Below, one piece after another: positions 44,800 through 53,906 of a DNA stretch of 64,000 nt (its first letter is position 1; each line of letters opens with the position of its first letter). Both the position numbers and the translations under genes were made by a program. The notes under the pieces are model-generated. The model ran no database searches. It saw only the letters and a list, made by a program, of their open reading frames with translations, and was not told where the DNA came from. The stretch comes from Flavobacteriaceae bacterium (GTDB lineage: Bacteria > Bacteroidota > Bacteroidia > Flavobacteriales > Weeksellaceae), in contig PTET01000001.1 of NCBI GenBank assembly GCA_004359435.1, positions 461,642-525,641 of the forward strand. Direction: 5' to 3'.

Positions 44800-47700
44800 T
44801 TATTTGTTTCTCACTTTTACATGGTAGAACACATTGGGTTTGGTTCCTACATCTTGTAAAACTTCGTATTTTCTCTTGTCTTTTTTCAGATTGCTTACGG
44901 TGCTTTCTGGGTTGTTGATGTCTCCAAATACCATCGCATCGGTTGGACATGCAGAGGCACAAGCTACCACATCGATCAAATCTTTGTCTTCGATAAGTTT
45001 TCCATCTCTTTTGGCTTTAGAAATTACCGCTTGGGTAGATTGAATACAGAAAGAACATTTTTCCATCACCCCTCTGGTTCTAACCGCTACATCAGGGTTT
45101 AGCACCATTCTTCCAAGATCATCGTTCATGTGGAAGTCAAAATCATCGTTTTGCGCGTAATTTCTCCAGTTGAAACGTCTTACTTTGTAAGGACAGTTGT
45201 TGGCACAGTATCTGGTTCCTACACATCTGTTGTAAGCCATTTGGTTTTGTCCTTGTCTACCATGAGAAGTAGCTGCTACTGGACAAACGGTCTCACACGG
45301 AGCGTGGTTACAGTGCTGACAAAGCATTGGTTGGAAAATAACCTCTGGATTTTTTACCAGTGGCTGTACCAAAAAGGCATACTGACCAGAGATTTGTTGC
45401 TCTGTGTACTCATCCTGTAAAGCTTCTTTTTGGGTAAGTTTTCCGTCTGAATTTTTGTCTGCTGGTGTGGGCTCTCCAAGATCATACAACTTGTTGTTGT
45501 TGGTATCTGTATAAGGCACCTCAGAGGCATAGTATCTGTCTATTCTTAGCCAGTACATGTCTCTGGACATTCTCACTTCTTCTTTTCCAACTACCGGTAC
45601 ATTGTTTTCTGCTTGACAAGAAACGATACAAGCTCCACACCCTGTACAAGCATTTAGGTCGATGGAAAGATTAAAGTGGTGTCCAACAGATCGATCAAAA
45701 GAATCCCAAAGATCTACTTTGTCTGTAGACTGAGTTCCTTTGTGGGTTCCCATTTCTGGTTGCTCGTTCCACTCTTTAGGGTCTTGTGAAAGATAGTTTT
45801 TTAGGCTTACATCACGGGCGATTTCGTATCTACCCATAAGTGTATTTTGCATTTGGATACAAGCAAATTCGTGCTTTCCTTTTTGTTTTTCAACGTTTAC
45901 CGCATGAACAAAAGATCCATTTTTGTATAGTTTAGATGCATTTACCCCGATGGTTTCATCCTCAGCTTCTATGGCTTTGGCCACATGAAGCCCTTTTTTA
46001 CCATAACCGTAAGCCAAACCAATGGTTCCTTGGGCTTGTCCTGGTTGAATAAATACCGGTACTTTTTCAAGTTTTACACCCTCTGGGGTAGTGATAGAGA
46101 TATATCTACCGTTAAACTGCATTCTACCGTTGTATTCGTTGGCATTGTGTTTATCTTCGATACCAAGTTTTCTTGTATCGTACAAACTCATGGTAGCATA
46201 GTTGTCCCAAGATGCTCTGGTAATTGGATCTGGAAGCTCTTGTAGCCAAGGGTTGTTGGCTGCACTACCATCTCCCATACTCACCTTGGTATAAAGCTGT
46301 ACTTCAAAAGCACCTTCTTTGATGCCAGCGATGGCAGCTAGTGATTCTGAGGCTGAACCTGAGGCAGAAAAACTTTCACCCGCCTCACTCACATTTACAC
46401 CGTTGTAAAGCAATTGGTTAAATTCTCCTAGACCACTGTGGAAAGTTTTTAGATAGTCTGTGTAAGGAACCAAAGATCCAGTCCATTTTAGCAAACTGTC
46501 TTGAAACTGTCTTGATTTAAAAAGTGGTTGAATGGTAGGTTGTTGGAAAGATACCTGACCAGAAACCGCAGAGAAATCTCCCCAGCTTTCTAGCCAGTCT
46601 GTACTTGGAGCGATCGCCTTCATCACTTTAGAAGTCTCGTCTTCTTTGATGGCACAAGAAATAGTTACAGGGATTTTGGCTAAAATTCCGGCCAATTCTT
46701 CTCCTTTGGCGTATGAATATACTGGATTGGTTTGGTAGCTAATAACTGCTCCAACCAGTCCGTTTTTGGCATCTTGAACAAAAGCTTCAAATGCTTTGTC
46801 GTTAGACTCTTTCAGCAATAAAGCTTTTCCGCTAAGAGCAGTAGAACCTAATCTCTGGTTGATAAGGTAAGATAGGGCATAGTTGTGTTCAGATCCATCA
46901 GCAAAAACAACCGCAGAAGATCCAGCTGCAGCTAGTTCTTTGGCGATAGCTTTAGCTTCTTCGCTGGTAGCAACTCCACCGTTTAAGGCTGTATAAACCT
47001 CTGCTAAAATTTTGCTTAGTTTAGATGGCTTTACAGGGAATCTTGTATCTGCGTTGGCACCAGTAATGCTCATGTTGGCTTCTACCTGAACATGTCTAAG
47101 CATGTCTTGGCTTGGTTTTTTGGCCAGTGCGTAGGATTTCTCTAAATCTCCTCCCATCCAATCTCCTAAGAAATCGGCAGCGAAAGAAACCACCAATTTG
47201 GTATTTGTTAAATCGTAGTGAGGAAGGCTTCTCTTTCCGTATATTTTTTCGGCTGCATCTAGGGCAGGAGAATAAGATACCGCATCGTGAATTACCTGCT
47301 TAGTGTTAGGATACTTCGCTTGGAATTCGGCGATGATTTTTTTGGTTGAAGGGCTTGGAAGTGAAGAAGTAAGAATGACAATTTGTTTGTTTCCTACGTT
47401 GTTTAGACCATTGGCTACCCACTGATCTAGTGCTTCCCAAGTAGTTCCGTTTCCGTTTAGTTTTGGCCCTTCGTATTTTTGGCTATCATAGAGTCCAAGT
47501 ACAGAGGCTTGTACTCTTGCGCTGGTAGTTCCAAAGTTTACCGCAGTTGGGTTTGGATCAATTTTGATGGGTCTACCTTCTCTGTTTTTTACCAGTACAT
47601 TGGCAAAATCGTAACCGTTAAAAAAAGTAGAAGCATAGTAGGTTGGAAGACCAGGAGTTACTTCAATGGGTTTTACTACATAAGGTACAGACTTTACCAC

Positions 47701-47901
47701 AGGCGCTTTACATGCGGCAAGGGTAGCAGCTGCGGTAGAAAAACCAACAACCTTTAGAAAGTCTCTTCTTGATGTTTTTCCTTGATCTTCTTCTGAGTCT
47801 GTAGGAATTTCTCCAGCGAACTCGTTGGCAGACAAATTTTCTCTTAAGCTTGCGTCGTGCAATTCTTCGATACTACTCCAATATTTTTTATTTGAGGCCA
47901 T
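44800..47901 (-). CDS. actB: Alternative complex III subunit ActB (Tat-exported Fe-S subunit)
   Basis: The 1033-residue protein fuses a molybdopterin-oxidoreductase-like domain without visible cofactor ligands to a ferredoxin-type domain, as is typical of ActB. A Tat motif (SRRDFLKVVGFS) lies near residue 45 and is followed by TLAACK. In the C-terminal quarter are four cluster sites: ACTGCGACIVSCQAENNVP, CQHCNHAPCETVCPVAATS, CVGTRYCANNCPYKVRRFNW and KCSFCIQSTQ with ACASACPTDAM. It sits on the periplasmic face and relays electrons from quinol to ActA. Length is normal. Confidence 0.95.
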   Translation of the reverse strand: MASNKKYWSSIEELHDASLRENLSANEFAGEIPTDSEEDQGKTSRRDFLKVVGFSTAAATLAACKAPVVKSVPYVVKPIEVTPGLPTYYASTFFNGYDFANVLVKNREGRPIKIDPNPTAVNFGTTSARVQASVLGLYDSQKYEGPKLNGNGTTWEALDQWVANGLNNVGNKQIVILTSSLPSPSTKKIIAEFQAKYPNTKQVIHDAVSYSPALDAAEKIYGKRSLPHYDLTNTKLVVSFAADFLGDWMGGDLEKSYALAKKPSQDMLRHVQVEANMSITGANADTRFPVKPSKLSKILAEVYTALNGGVATSEEAKAIAKELAAAGSSAVVFADGSEHNYALSYLINQRLGSTALSGKALLLKESNDKAFEAFVQDAKNGLVGAVISYQTNPVYSYAKGEELAGILAKIPVTISCAIKEDETSKVMKAIAPSTDWLESWGDFSAVSGQVSFQQPTIQPLFKSRQFQDSLLKWTGSLVPYTDYLKTFHSGLGEFNQLLYNGVNVSEAGESFSASGSASESLAAIAGIKEGAFEVQLYTKVSMGDGSAANNPWLQELPDPITRASWDNYATMSLYDTRKLGIEDKHNANEYNGRMQFNGRYISITTPEGVKLEKVPVFIQPGQAQGTIGLAYGYGKKGLHVAKAIEAEDETIGVNASKLYKNGSFVHAVNVEKQKGKHEFACIQMQNTLMGRYEIARDVSLKNYLSQDPKEWNEQPEMGTHKGTQSTDKVDLWDSFDRSVGHHFNLSIDLNACTGCGACIVSCQAENNVPVVGKEEVRMSRDMYWLRIDRYYASEVPYTDTNNNKLYDLGEPTPADKNSDGKLTQKEALQDEYTEQQISGQYAFLVQPLVKNPEVIFQPMLCQHCNHAPCETVCPVAATSHGRQGQNQMAYNRCVGTRYCANNCPYKVRRFNWRNYAQNDDFDFHMNDDLGRMVLNPDVAVRTRGVMEKCSFCIQSTQAVISKAKRDGKLIEDKDLIDVVACASACPTDAMVFGDINNPESTVSNLKKDKRKYEVLQDVGTKPNVFYHVKVRNK

Positions 47902-47925
47902 ATATTTATTCCCTTACTTAAACTA

Positions 47926-49275
47926 TTAATAATGACACTTAGCACATTCCATTCCACCCATGGCAGATACATTGAGTTTGGCATCTTTCCCGTGTTGGAC
48001 TTTTACCTTTTCATGTAATTTGTCAAATGTGGCGGCATTGTATTTGTTCTCCATGTCTATCTCTGTTTCTCTGTGACAGTTTATACAGAATCCCATGGTG
48101 AAGTCGTTATGCATTTTCACTTCGTCCATTTCGTTTACTTTACCGTGACAAGCAAAACAAACTGGATCTCCAGGACCAATTTCACCTGAGGCTTCTTTGG
48201 CTTTTTTGATGGCTTTTTCACCCGCAATTACGTGCTGAGAGTGGTTAAAGAACACAAAGTCTTGCATGTTGTGTATTCTAACCCATTTTAGCGGTTTGGT
48301 TACCCCTGTGTATTTGGTTCCGTCCCATCCAGCAGCATCGTAGAGTTTTTGAATTTCTTTCGTAAGATCTTCTTTGGTTTTTCCCTCTGGTAGATAATCT
48401 CCTGTGTATTCTTTGATTACCTTGTGACAGTTCATACACACGTTGGTAGAAGGAATTCCAGATACTTTTCCGTATTTGGCCGAAGAGTGACAGTATTGAC
48501 AGTCTATTTTGTTTTCTCCTGCATGGATTTTATGGGAGAAATAAATCGGTTGCTCGGGTTGATATCCTTTGTCTACCCCAAGGTGTAACATAAATTTCCA
48601 AGCTCCAAATAGACCGATAACAAGTAAGAATGGAAGCAAGAATTTAAGGGCAGGTTGAATGATTTCTGCAAGCGTTTTGTTTCCTCCAGTAAGTTTTTCT
48701 AATTCTAACAGCTCTTCCGGTTTGCTTAAGTTTACCAGTTGGTTTAGTTTTAGAAGTAACCATGTAAGAAGTCCAATTAAGATAGCAAATCCAGCTACTA
48801 GTACTTTGGAAACATCATTAGAAGCAGCTCCTCCTTCTTGGGCGTTTGCTGGGTTCGATGCTGCTTTGGCGTCTTCTTCAGCTTTTTTGGCAGCCGCCTC
48901 AGAAGCCTCGGCATCACCTAAATAAGCGATAATATCATCGATGTCTTGTTCTGAGAAGTTTGGAAACTGCAACATCTCGGTTTTGTTGTATTCGTTGAAG
49001 ATTTTATTGGCATAAGCATCTCCAGACTCTCTAAGGGCTTTGTTGTCTTTGATCCATTTTTGAAGCCAATCTCTTTCTTGTCTTTTTCCTACATCTCTAA
49101 GGGCAGGACCAACCAGTTTGTCATCTAAACCATGACAAGCGGTACAGTTTGCTTTGAATAGCTCGAAACCTTTGGCTCCATCTCCTGTTTGCGCTTGTAG
49201 CCCAAAAGTGCTTAAGATCAATAAAAACGCACCTATAAACAAAGGTTTGAATTTGAAATTTTTTCTTTGTGTCAT
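47926..49275 (-). CDS. actA: Alternative complex III subunit ActA (multihaem cytochrome c)
   Basis: The 449-residue protein has a signal peptide (PLFIGAFLLILSTFGLQA), then an N-terminal monohaem domain (NCTACHGLDDKLVGP, about residues 43-58), an Ala/Glu linker, a membrane helix (VAGFAILIGLLTWLLLKL), a second helix near residue 210 and a pentahaem domain. Six CxxCH sites are visible: CTACH, CQYCH, CMNCH, CFACH, CINCH and CAKCH, the last at the C terminus. The fused monohaem domain is a Bacteroidetes trait as far as I know. It is the first gene of the act operon, with 234 bases to the divergent SPOR-like gene. Confidence 0.95.
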   Translation of the reverse strand: MTQRKNFKFKPLFIGAFLLILSTFGLQAQTGDGAKGFELFKANCTACHGLDDKLVGPALRDVGKRQERDWLQKWIKDNKALRESGDAYANKIFNEYNKTEMLQFPNFSEQDIDDIIAYLGDAEASEAAAKKAEEDAKAASNPANAQEGGAASNDVSKVLVAGFAILIGLLTWLLLKLNQLVNLSKPEELLELEKLTGGNKTLAEIIQPALKFLLPFLLVIGLFGAWKFMLHLGVDKGYQPEQPIYFSHKIHAGENKIDCQYCHSSAKYGKVSGIPSTNVCMNCHKVIKEYTGDYLPEGKTKEDLTKEIQKLYDAAGWDGTKYTGVTKPLKWVRIHNMQDFVFFNHSQHVIAGEKAIKKAKEASGEIGPGDPVCFACHGKVNEMDEVKMHNDFTMGFCINCHRETEIDMENKYNAATFDKLHEKVKVQHGKDAKLNVSAMGGMECAKCHY

Positions 49276-49365
49276 TTTAATCGAGATTACTTTTTACCTT
49301 TTTCTCCTGAGAAATTTCTTAAAATTAACTCTAAATCTGGGCTAGTACCCTTTTTAGAATTTGAG

Positions 49366-49373
49366 CAAAAATA
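49366..49373 (-). promoter_or_regulatory. Possible -7 box for the act operon
   Basis: CAAAAATA on the plus strand reads as TAnnTTTG (TATTTTTG) on the minus strand, about 90 bases before the actA ATG. No clear -33 element lies at the expected distance, so support is modest. Confidence 0.35.
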
Positions 49374-49456
49374 GTTACAACTTGCTCGAATTACTAATAT
49401 TGTTTCGCTGAACTTTATCATGACATTTAATTTAAAATGTTTCTAAATAAAAACAT

Positions 49457-49486
49457 TTTGTAGTTGAATCTTTAAACGTAAATTTG
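49457..49486 (+). promoter_or_regulatory. Promoter for the SPOR-like gene
   Basis: TTTG (49457-49460), an 18-base spacer and TAAATTTG (49479-49486) form the best match in the window to the Bacteroidetes promoter. It sits 23 bases before the ATG at 49510. Confidence 0.58.
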
Positions 49487-49509
49487 CCGTATATTTTAAA
49501 TGTAAGAAA

Positions 49510-50088
49510 ATGAAAAATGCTTTTCTTTTGCTTGTTTGTATGGTTAATTTTATGCTTGGTCAAAGCACAGAATTTAAGGAGCAAATCATTGTAAAAGACT
49601 CTATTTTAGGTGGTAGTCTAACCATTGAGTCTGAGCCAGGGGTGGCTGCTTATCTCAACAAAAACGAAAAGTCTAGCTGTTATGTTCCGCCTAAAGTTAT
49701 ACCAAAAACTAATACCAACACAAATTCATCTACCTATAAACCGCCCGTTGTAACCCAACAACAGCAAAAAGTAGAGTCTTCTGAACAGCACAAACAAATG
49801 CAGCAAACAGATGCTTGGTGTCAGAAATATCCTAAAGTAATGGGATATAAAATACAGATTTACTATACCAAAGACAAAAATGCGGCTATTGCTTATATGA
49901 ATGCCTTTAGAAAAAGAATGCCTGGACTTCCACCACCAGAGCTTGTTTTCCATTCGCCAGACTATAAAATTCAACTGGGAGATTATCTCTCAAGACAATC
50001 TGCAGCTGCAGACCTAAAGAGAATTAAAGCAGCTTATCCTTCTGCCTTTGCGGTTCAAGCCAAGGTTTGGTGTAGAAAAGCGAAATAA
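49510..50088 (+). CDS. Secreted SPOR-like domain protein
   Basis: The 192-residue protein has a signal peptide (MKNAFLLLVCMVNFMLG, then QST), a low-complexity linker rich in Asn, Thr and Gln (about residues 65-100) and a C-terminal region resembling a SPOR domain: MGYKIQIYYTKDKNAAIAYM, then YKIQLGDYLSRQSAAADLKRIKAAYPSAFAVQAKVW. SPOR domains bind denuded peptidoglycan at division sites. It is divergent from actA and convergent with dnaG, ending four bases before the dnaG stop. Confidence 0.68.
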   Translation: MKNAFLLLVCMVNFMLGQSTEFKEQIIVKDSILGGSLTIESEPGVAAYLNKNEKSSCYVPPKVIPKTNTNTNSSTYKPPVVTQQQQKVESSEQHKQMQQTDAWCQKYPKVMGYKIQIYYTKDKNAAIAYMNAFRKRMPGLPPPELVFHSPDYKIQLGDYLSRQSAAADLKRIKAAYPSAFAVQAKVWCRKAK

Positions 50089-50092
50089 AAAT

Positions 50093-52021
50093 TTAAACTA
50101 CTCGGTTTAACAATTGATACAAAGTATTTTTTAGACCGATGAGTTTTTGAATTTGCAAAAGGGGATTTTCTGAAGAATCCCCTTTTGCATTTGAGCTTTC
50201 CTTGAGTTGTTGTTGTTTAGACTCTATCAGGAGTTCAACGGTGATGCTTTTGTATCGATAAAGCAGATCTAGCAATTTTTTATCGCTTCTAATTACAATT
50301 CCTTCTTTGTATTCGCTAGTGGGGCTTAACTGGTGATCTTCCAACTGAATGTCTGCAATAAAACTTACGATTTCTTGATTTTGCGATTGCAAGAAATTCT
50401 CAGCTTTTAAGTGCACGTTATTGGTTTTAAAACTTTCTTTGATCTGGTCGAAAATTTCTTTGTATAGCGGATTTTGAAGGCTCATTTGGTCAACTTCTAG
50501 TGCGCCTATGATTTCTCCATTTACCGTAGTTTGATAGCTTAAAGTAGGATCTTCTATGCTTTTGAGTTCTACCTGCCTATCTCCACTTGTAAGCATAAAC
50601 TTGATGAGTTCTCGCTCGATGAGGCTTTGGTGCGTAGAAAGTTTGTTTTGAGGCTCTTCTGTTTTTTTGCTAATAATTAGCGGTTCGGTTTGAGGGGCTT
50701 TTGGTTTAACTCTGTTTGCTGTACCTAATATCTGGTTGAGTTCTGCATAGAGTACCTGGGTAGAAACCTCAAGGATCGAAGCTGTTTTCTGCACATACAA
50801 TTCTCTTTCTATTGGACTTGAGATAAGAGAAATGCTTTGTAAAATATCTCGAATGAGTTCTGCTTTTTTGGAAGGATCTCCCCCTGATTCTTCCATCAAA
50901 AATGCACTTTTAAAGCTGATGAAATCTGTGGGCTCTTCAGAAAGATAGTCTTGCAAAAACTCAGAGGTATTTTTTTGAGCAAAAGAGTCTGGGTCTTCCC
51001 CTTTTGGGAGTGTAAGCACTTTGACATGCATGCCTTGAGCCAAAATAAGGTCTATACCTCTAAAGCTTGCTCTAATTCCCGCAGCATCTGAGTCGAAGAC
51101 CAAAACGATGTTATGGGTTAGTCGGCGAATCATCCCAATTTGCTCAGTGGTTAGAGCTGTACCAGAGGAAGAAACCACATTTTGTATACCTTTTTGATGC
51201 ATAGAGATAACATCGGTATAACCTTCTACCAAGACACACTGGTCTTTTTTCGCGATAAAGTTTTTGGCCTGATAAAGACCAAACAAACTCTGGCTCTTGT
51301 GGTAAATAGGGTTTTCGGGCGAATTGAGATATTTGGCTGTTTTTGTATTGGAGCTAAGAATTCTTCCTCCAAAGCCTAGGCATCTTCCCGAAAAACTAAA
51401 AATAGGGAAAATCACCCTTTCTCTAAATCGGTCTGCTTTGAAGTCTTCACCTACTACGCAAACCCCAGACTGGATTAAAACATCTTCTTTGTATCCTTTT
51501 TTTGTAGCAAACTGGTAAAGCGCATCCTTTTGTTTGGGCGAATACCCAAGGGAAAAGTTTTTTATACTTTCTGCACTTAGACCTCTTTCTTTAAAATATG
51601 AAAGCCCGATAGCCTGTCCTTCTTGGCTATTATGAAGCTGATCTACAAAATAATTTTTAGCAAAATCTGTGAATTGATACAGTCTTTCTTTTTCTTCTTT
51701 GGCCTCTAGTTGTTCTAGATTGGGCTTAATTTCTTCTTCAATTTGAATATTGTATTTATTGGCCAAATAACGAAGTGCCTCGGGATAGGTGTAATTTTCG
51801 GCTTCCATCAAAAAGCTCACTGCATTACCACCTTTGCCAGAGGAAAAATCTTTCCAAATTCCCTTGGATGGAGAAACCATAAAAGAAGGTGATTTTTCGT
51901 CGGTAAAAGGGCTGAGACCTTTGAGATTGCTTCCCGATTTTTTGAGGGTCACAAAATCTGAAATCACCTCTTCTACACGTATGGCCGAAAAAATCTGATC
52001 GATGGTTTGCTGAGAAATCAT
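50093..52021 (-). CDS. dnaG: DNA primase, zinc ligands absent
   Basis: DnaG makes RNA primers on the lagging strand. The 642-residue protein has an N-terminal CHC2-like domain, a TOPRIM core (VLVEGYTDVISMHQKGIQNVVSS, VLVFDSDAAGIRAS) and a C-terminal helicase-binding region. In the N-terminal domain the usual Cys/His ligands are replaced: GLSPFTDEKSPSF where others have CPFHxEKTPSF, and IWKDFSSGKGGNA where others have CFGCGxGG. This is, as I recall, the rule in flavobacteria, so it is not decay. A terminator-like palindrome lies inside its 3' end at 50154-50189. Confidence 0.95.
   Translation of the reverse strand: MISQQTIDQIFSAIRVEEVISDFVTLKKSGSNLKGLSPFTDEKSPSFMVSPSKGIWKDFSSGKGGNAVSFLMEAENYTYPEALRYLANKYNIQIEEEIKPNLEQLEAKEEKERLYQFTDFAKNYFVDQLHNSQEGQAIGLSYFKERGLSAESIKNFSLGYSPKQKDALYQFATKKGYKEDVLIQSGVCVVGEDFKADRFRERVIFPIFSFSGRCLGFGGRILSSNTKTAKYLNSPENPIYHKSQSLFGLYQAKNFIAKKDQCVLVEGYTDVISMHQKGIQNVVSSSGTALTTEQIGMIRRLTHNIVLVFDSDAAGIRASFRGIDLILAQGMHVKVLTLPKGEDPDSFAQKNTSEFLQDYLSEEPTDFISFKSAFLMEESGGDPSKKAELIRDILQSISLISSPIERELYVQKTASILEVSTQVLYAELNQILGTANRVKPKAPQTEPLIISKKTEEPQNKLSTHQSLIERELIKFMLTSGDRQVELKSIEDPTLSYQTTVNGEIIGALEVDQMSLQNPLYKEIFDQIKESFKTNNVHLKAENFLQSQNQEIVSFIADIQLEDHQLSPTSEYKEGIVIRSDKKLLDLLYRYKSITVELLIESKQQQLKESSNAKGDSSENPLLQIQKLIGLKNTLYQLLNRVV
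50154..50189. terminator. Palindrome inside dnaG, possible terminator for the convergent SPOR-like gene
   Basis: The arms tgcaaaaggggatt and agaatccccttttgca form a stem of about 13 pairs with a loop of six to ten bases and a short T-run on the plus strand. It is 65 bases past the SPOR-like gene's stop, in the last codons of dnaG on the other strand. No other terminator lies between these convergent genes. Confidence 0.5.
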
Positions 52022-52032
52022 GGTCTGAACGT

Positions 52033-53010
52033 TTAGTTTTCTCTTTCAATCACATAATTTACCATCTGGATCAGAGACTGTTTTTCTGGCGAATCTTCAA
52101 AAGGACTTAGCATTTCTAAGGCCTGATCTCTAAAAAGTGTCATTTTCTTTTGGGCATAAGAAAGCCCGCCTTTTTCTTTGACAAATTCGATGAGGCTTTT
52201 GACCTTGGTTTTGTTTTTGTTGTGGTTTTTGATGATGTCCAAAATCCATTTTTTTTCTTTTTCCGAAGAAGAATTTAGAGCAAAAATAAGCGGAAGAGTC
52301 ATTTTCTTTTCTTGGATGTCTATACCAGTGGGTTTTCCAATAGCGTTGGTTTGCAAATAGTCAAACAAATCGTCTTTGATCTGAAAACTAATTCCAACCA
52401 GTTCACCAAAGCGGTGCATGTTTTGGGCAAGTTCTGGTGAAGAGCCTACACTTAGCGCGCCAGCCTTGCAACAAGCCGCAATGAGGGTGGCAGTTTTTTG
52501 ACGAATAATTTCGAAATAAACCTCTTCGGTAATGTCTAATTTTCTGGCTTTTTCAATTTGTAGCAATTCTCCCTCGCTCATGTCCTGAATGGCCAGAGAA
52601 ATTACCTCAAGCAGATCGAAATCTTTGTTTTGACAAGACAGAAGAAGGCTTTTGGATAGCAAAAAATCACCCACCAAAACCGCGATTTTGTTTTTCCAAA
52701 CTGCATTGATGGAGAAAAAACCTCTTCTTAGGTTGCTTTCATCCACCACATCGTCATGCACCAGGGTTGCGGTGTGAATGAGTTCTATCAAAGAGGCAGC
52801 ACGATAGGTTTTTTCGGTGAACCCACCCAGCATTTTGGCTGTTAGAAAAACAAACATCGGACGCATTTGTTTTCCTTTTCGGGTGACAATGTATTTGGTG
52901 ATTCTGTCTAAAAGGGGAACAGTAGACCTCATAGAAGAATAGAATTTTTTTTCAAAAATTTCCATTTCTTCCTTGATGGGTAAACTAATTTGTTGTGCGA
53001 TTTTAGACAT
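52033..53010 (-). CDS. Polyprenyl (octaprenyl) diphosphate synthase
   Basis: The 325-residue protein is a trans-prenyltransferase. The first aspartate-rich motif is LVHDDVVDESNLRRG, the second FQIKDDLFDYLQT, with GKQMRPMF near the N terminus and KPTGIDIQEKKMTLPLIF. Motif patterns place it with long-chain synthases that make the quinone side chain (menaquinone) or undecaprenyl-like carriers; chain length cannot be judged. It depends on the MEP pathway whose first gene, dxs, is broken in this window. It ends 11 bases before dnaG. Confidence 0.92.
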   Translation of the reverse strand: MSKIAQQISLPIKEEMEIFEKKFYSSMRSTVPLLDRITKYIVTRKGKQMRPMFVFLTAKMLGGFTEKTYRAASLIELIHTATLVHDDVVDESNLRRGFFSINAVWKNKIAVLVGDFLLSKSLLLSCQNKDFDLLEVISLAIQDMSEGELLQIEKARKLDITEEVYFEIIRQKTATLIAACCKAGALSVGSSPELAQNMHRFGELVGISFQIKDDLFDYLQTNAIGKPTGIDIQEKKMTLPLIFALNSSSEKEKKWILDIIKNHNKNKTKVKSLIEFVKEKGGLSYAQKKMTLFRDQALEMLSPFEDSPEKQSLIQMVNYVIEREN

Positions 53011-53906
53011 TACTCAAAGTTAAAAATTCTATTGAATCTATATAGTTTTTGACTCAGCTTTACCGCTTTTTTTTTGAAAGCTTCAGAGCTGATGTAAATA
53101 TAGTCTTTAGAAATTACCAGCCCTTCGGTTTGGCCAACAATTCCCATAGTATGAAGTTTGATTTTTTTCTGGGTTCCATCAAAGGGAGAAAATTCTTTCT
53201 GATGGTCATTTTCAAAAAGGGTTAAGAAGTTTTGCCCTTTTTTTTCATATCCCAAAAAACCAATTTGGTAGCCATTTTCTGTTGGGTAAATACAGGCGTC
53301 GGTGAGTAAAAATCCAAGTGGATAGTTTTGTTTTTTCTTGGCAACTTGGGTAGGCAAATTAGGGTCTAAGCTGTAATGGGTGGTACCTTTTTTTGTCCAT
53401 TGTTTGGTGAAAAGGTGGATTGAATCATTATAAAAAACCAAACTTTCGCAGTCAAAATCTGTTTTTTCTCCAGGTTTGGGCGGAGTAAAATCTGGGTAAC
53501 TAAAACGAAGGGTTTCAACTTCTACTTGATCTTGATTCAGACCAATTTTTGGAATTTTGTAGATCTCTAATTGTTCTCTTTTGGCCAGATTGTTTCCTGT
53601 GTCTGCCAAATAGAAATGCTCTTGGCTTTGGGTGATGGCTTCCCAGTCTAGGTTCTGTGCGCCCAAAAGCTTTACGGTTTTTAAAATTTCTCCATTTGTT
53701 GGGTTTATTTGATAAAGCTCGGCTTCTCCTCCAGAATCGTTAAATGTCCAGAGCTTATTCTCTAGCATGATTAGACCCGAATTTTCTTTAAGTATCTTAG
53801 GAAGTACGATTCCTTTTTGTTTAGAGAGAGATTCCTTTTGGCTTGTACAAGTGATCATCATCCACCCCAAAAAGAAAATTAAAGTTGAAAGTATTCTCTT
53901 TTTCAT
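53010..53906 (-). CDS. Uncharacterised lipoprotein with beta-propeller-like repeats
   Basis: The 298-residue protein has a signal peptide with a likely lipobox (STLIFFLGWMMITCTSQKE). The rest alternates short strands and Asp/Asn turns typical of propellers or SdiA-regulated-like domains: SGLIMLENKLWTFNDSGGEA, NLDWEAITQSQEHFYLADTG, DFDCESLVFYNDSIHLFTKQ and TEGLVISKDYIYISSEAF. I recognise it as a conserved flavobacterial family but cannot name a function. The stop overlaps the start of the polyprenyl synthase by one base and its start overlaps rlmN by four, so the three are cotranscribed. Confidence 0.72.
   Translation of the reverse strand: MKKRILSTLIFFLGWMMITCTSQKESLSKQKGIVLPKILKENSGLIMLENKLWTFNDSGGEAELYQINPTNGEILKTVKLLGAQNLDWEAITQSQEHFYLADTGNNLAKREQLEIYKIPKIGLNQDQVEVETLRFSYPDFTPPKPGEKTDFDCESLVFYNDSIHLFTKQWTKKGTTHYSLDPNLPTQVAKKKQNYPLGFLLTDACIYPTENGYQIGFLGYEKKGQNFLTLFENDHQKEFSPFDGTQKKIKLHTMGIVGQTEGLVISKDYIYISSEAFKKKAVKLSQKLYRFNRIFNFE

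Noticed and set aside
49276..49509. A small RNA gene or tRNA in the largest intergenic space
   Set aside because: It is AT-rich with promoter-like boxes for the divergent genes, and no cloverleaf or stable hairpin is visible.
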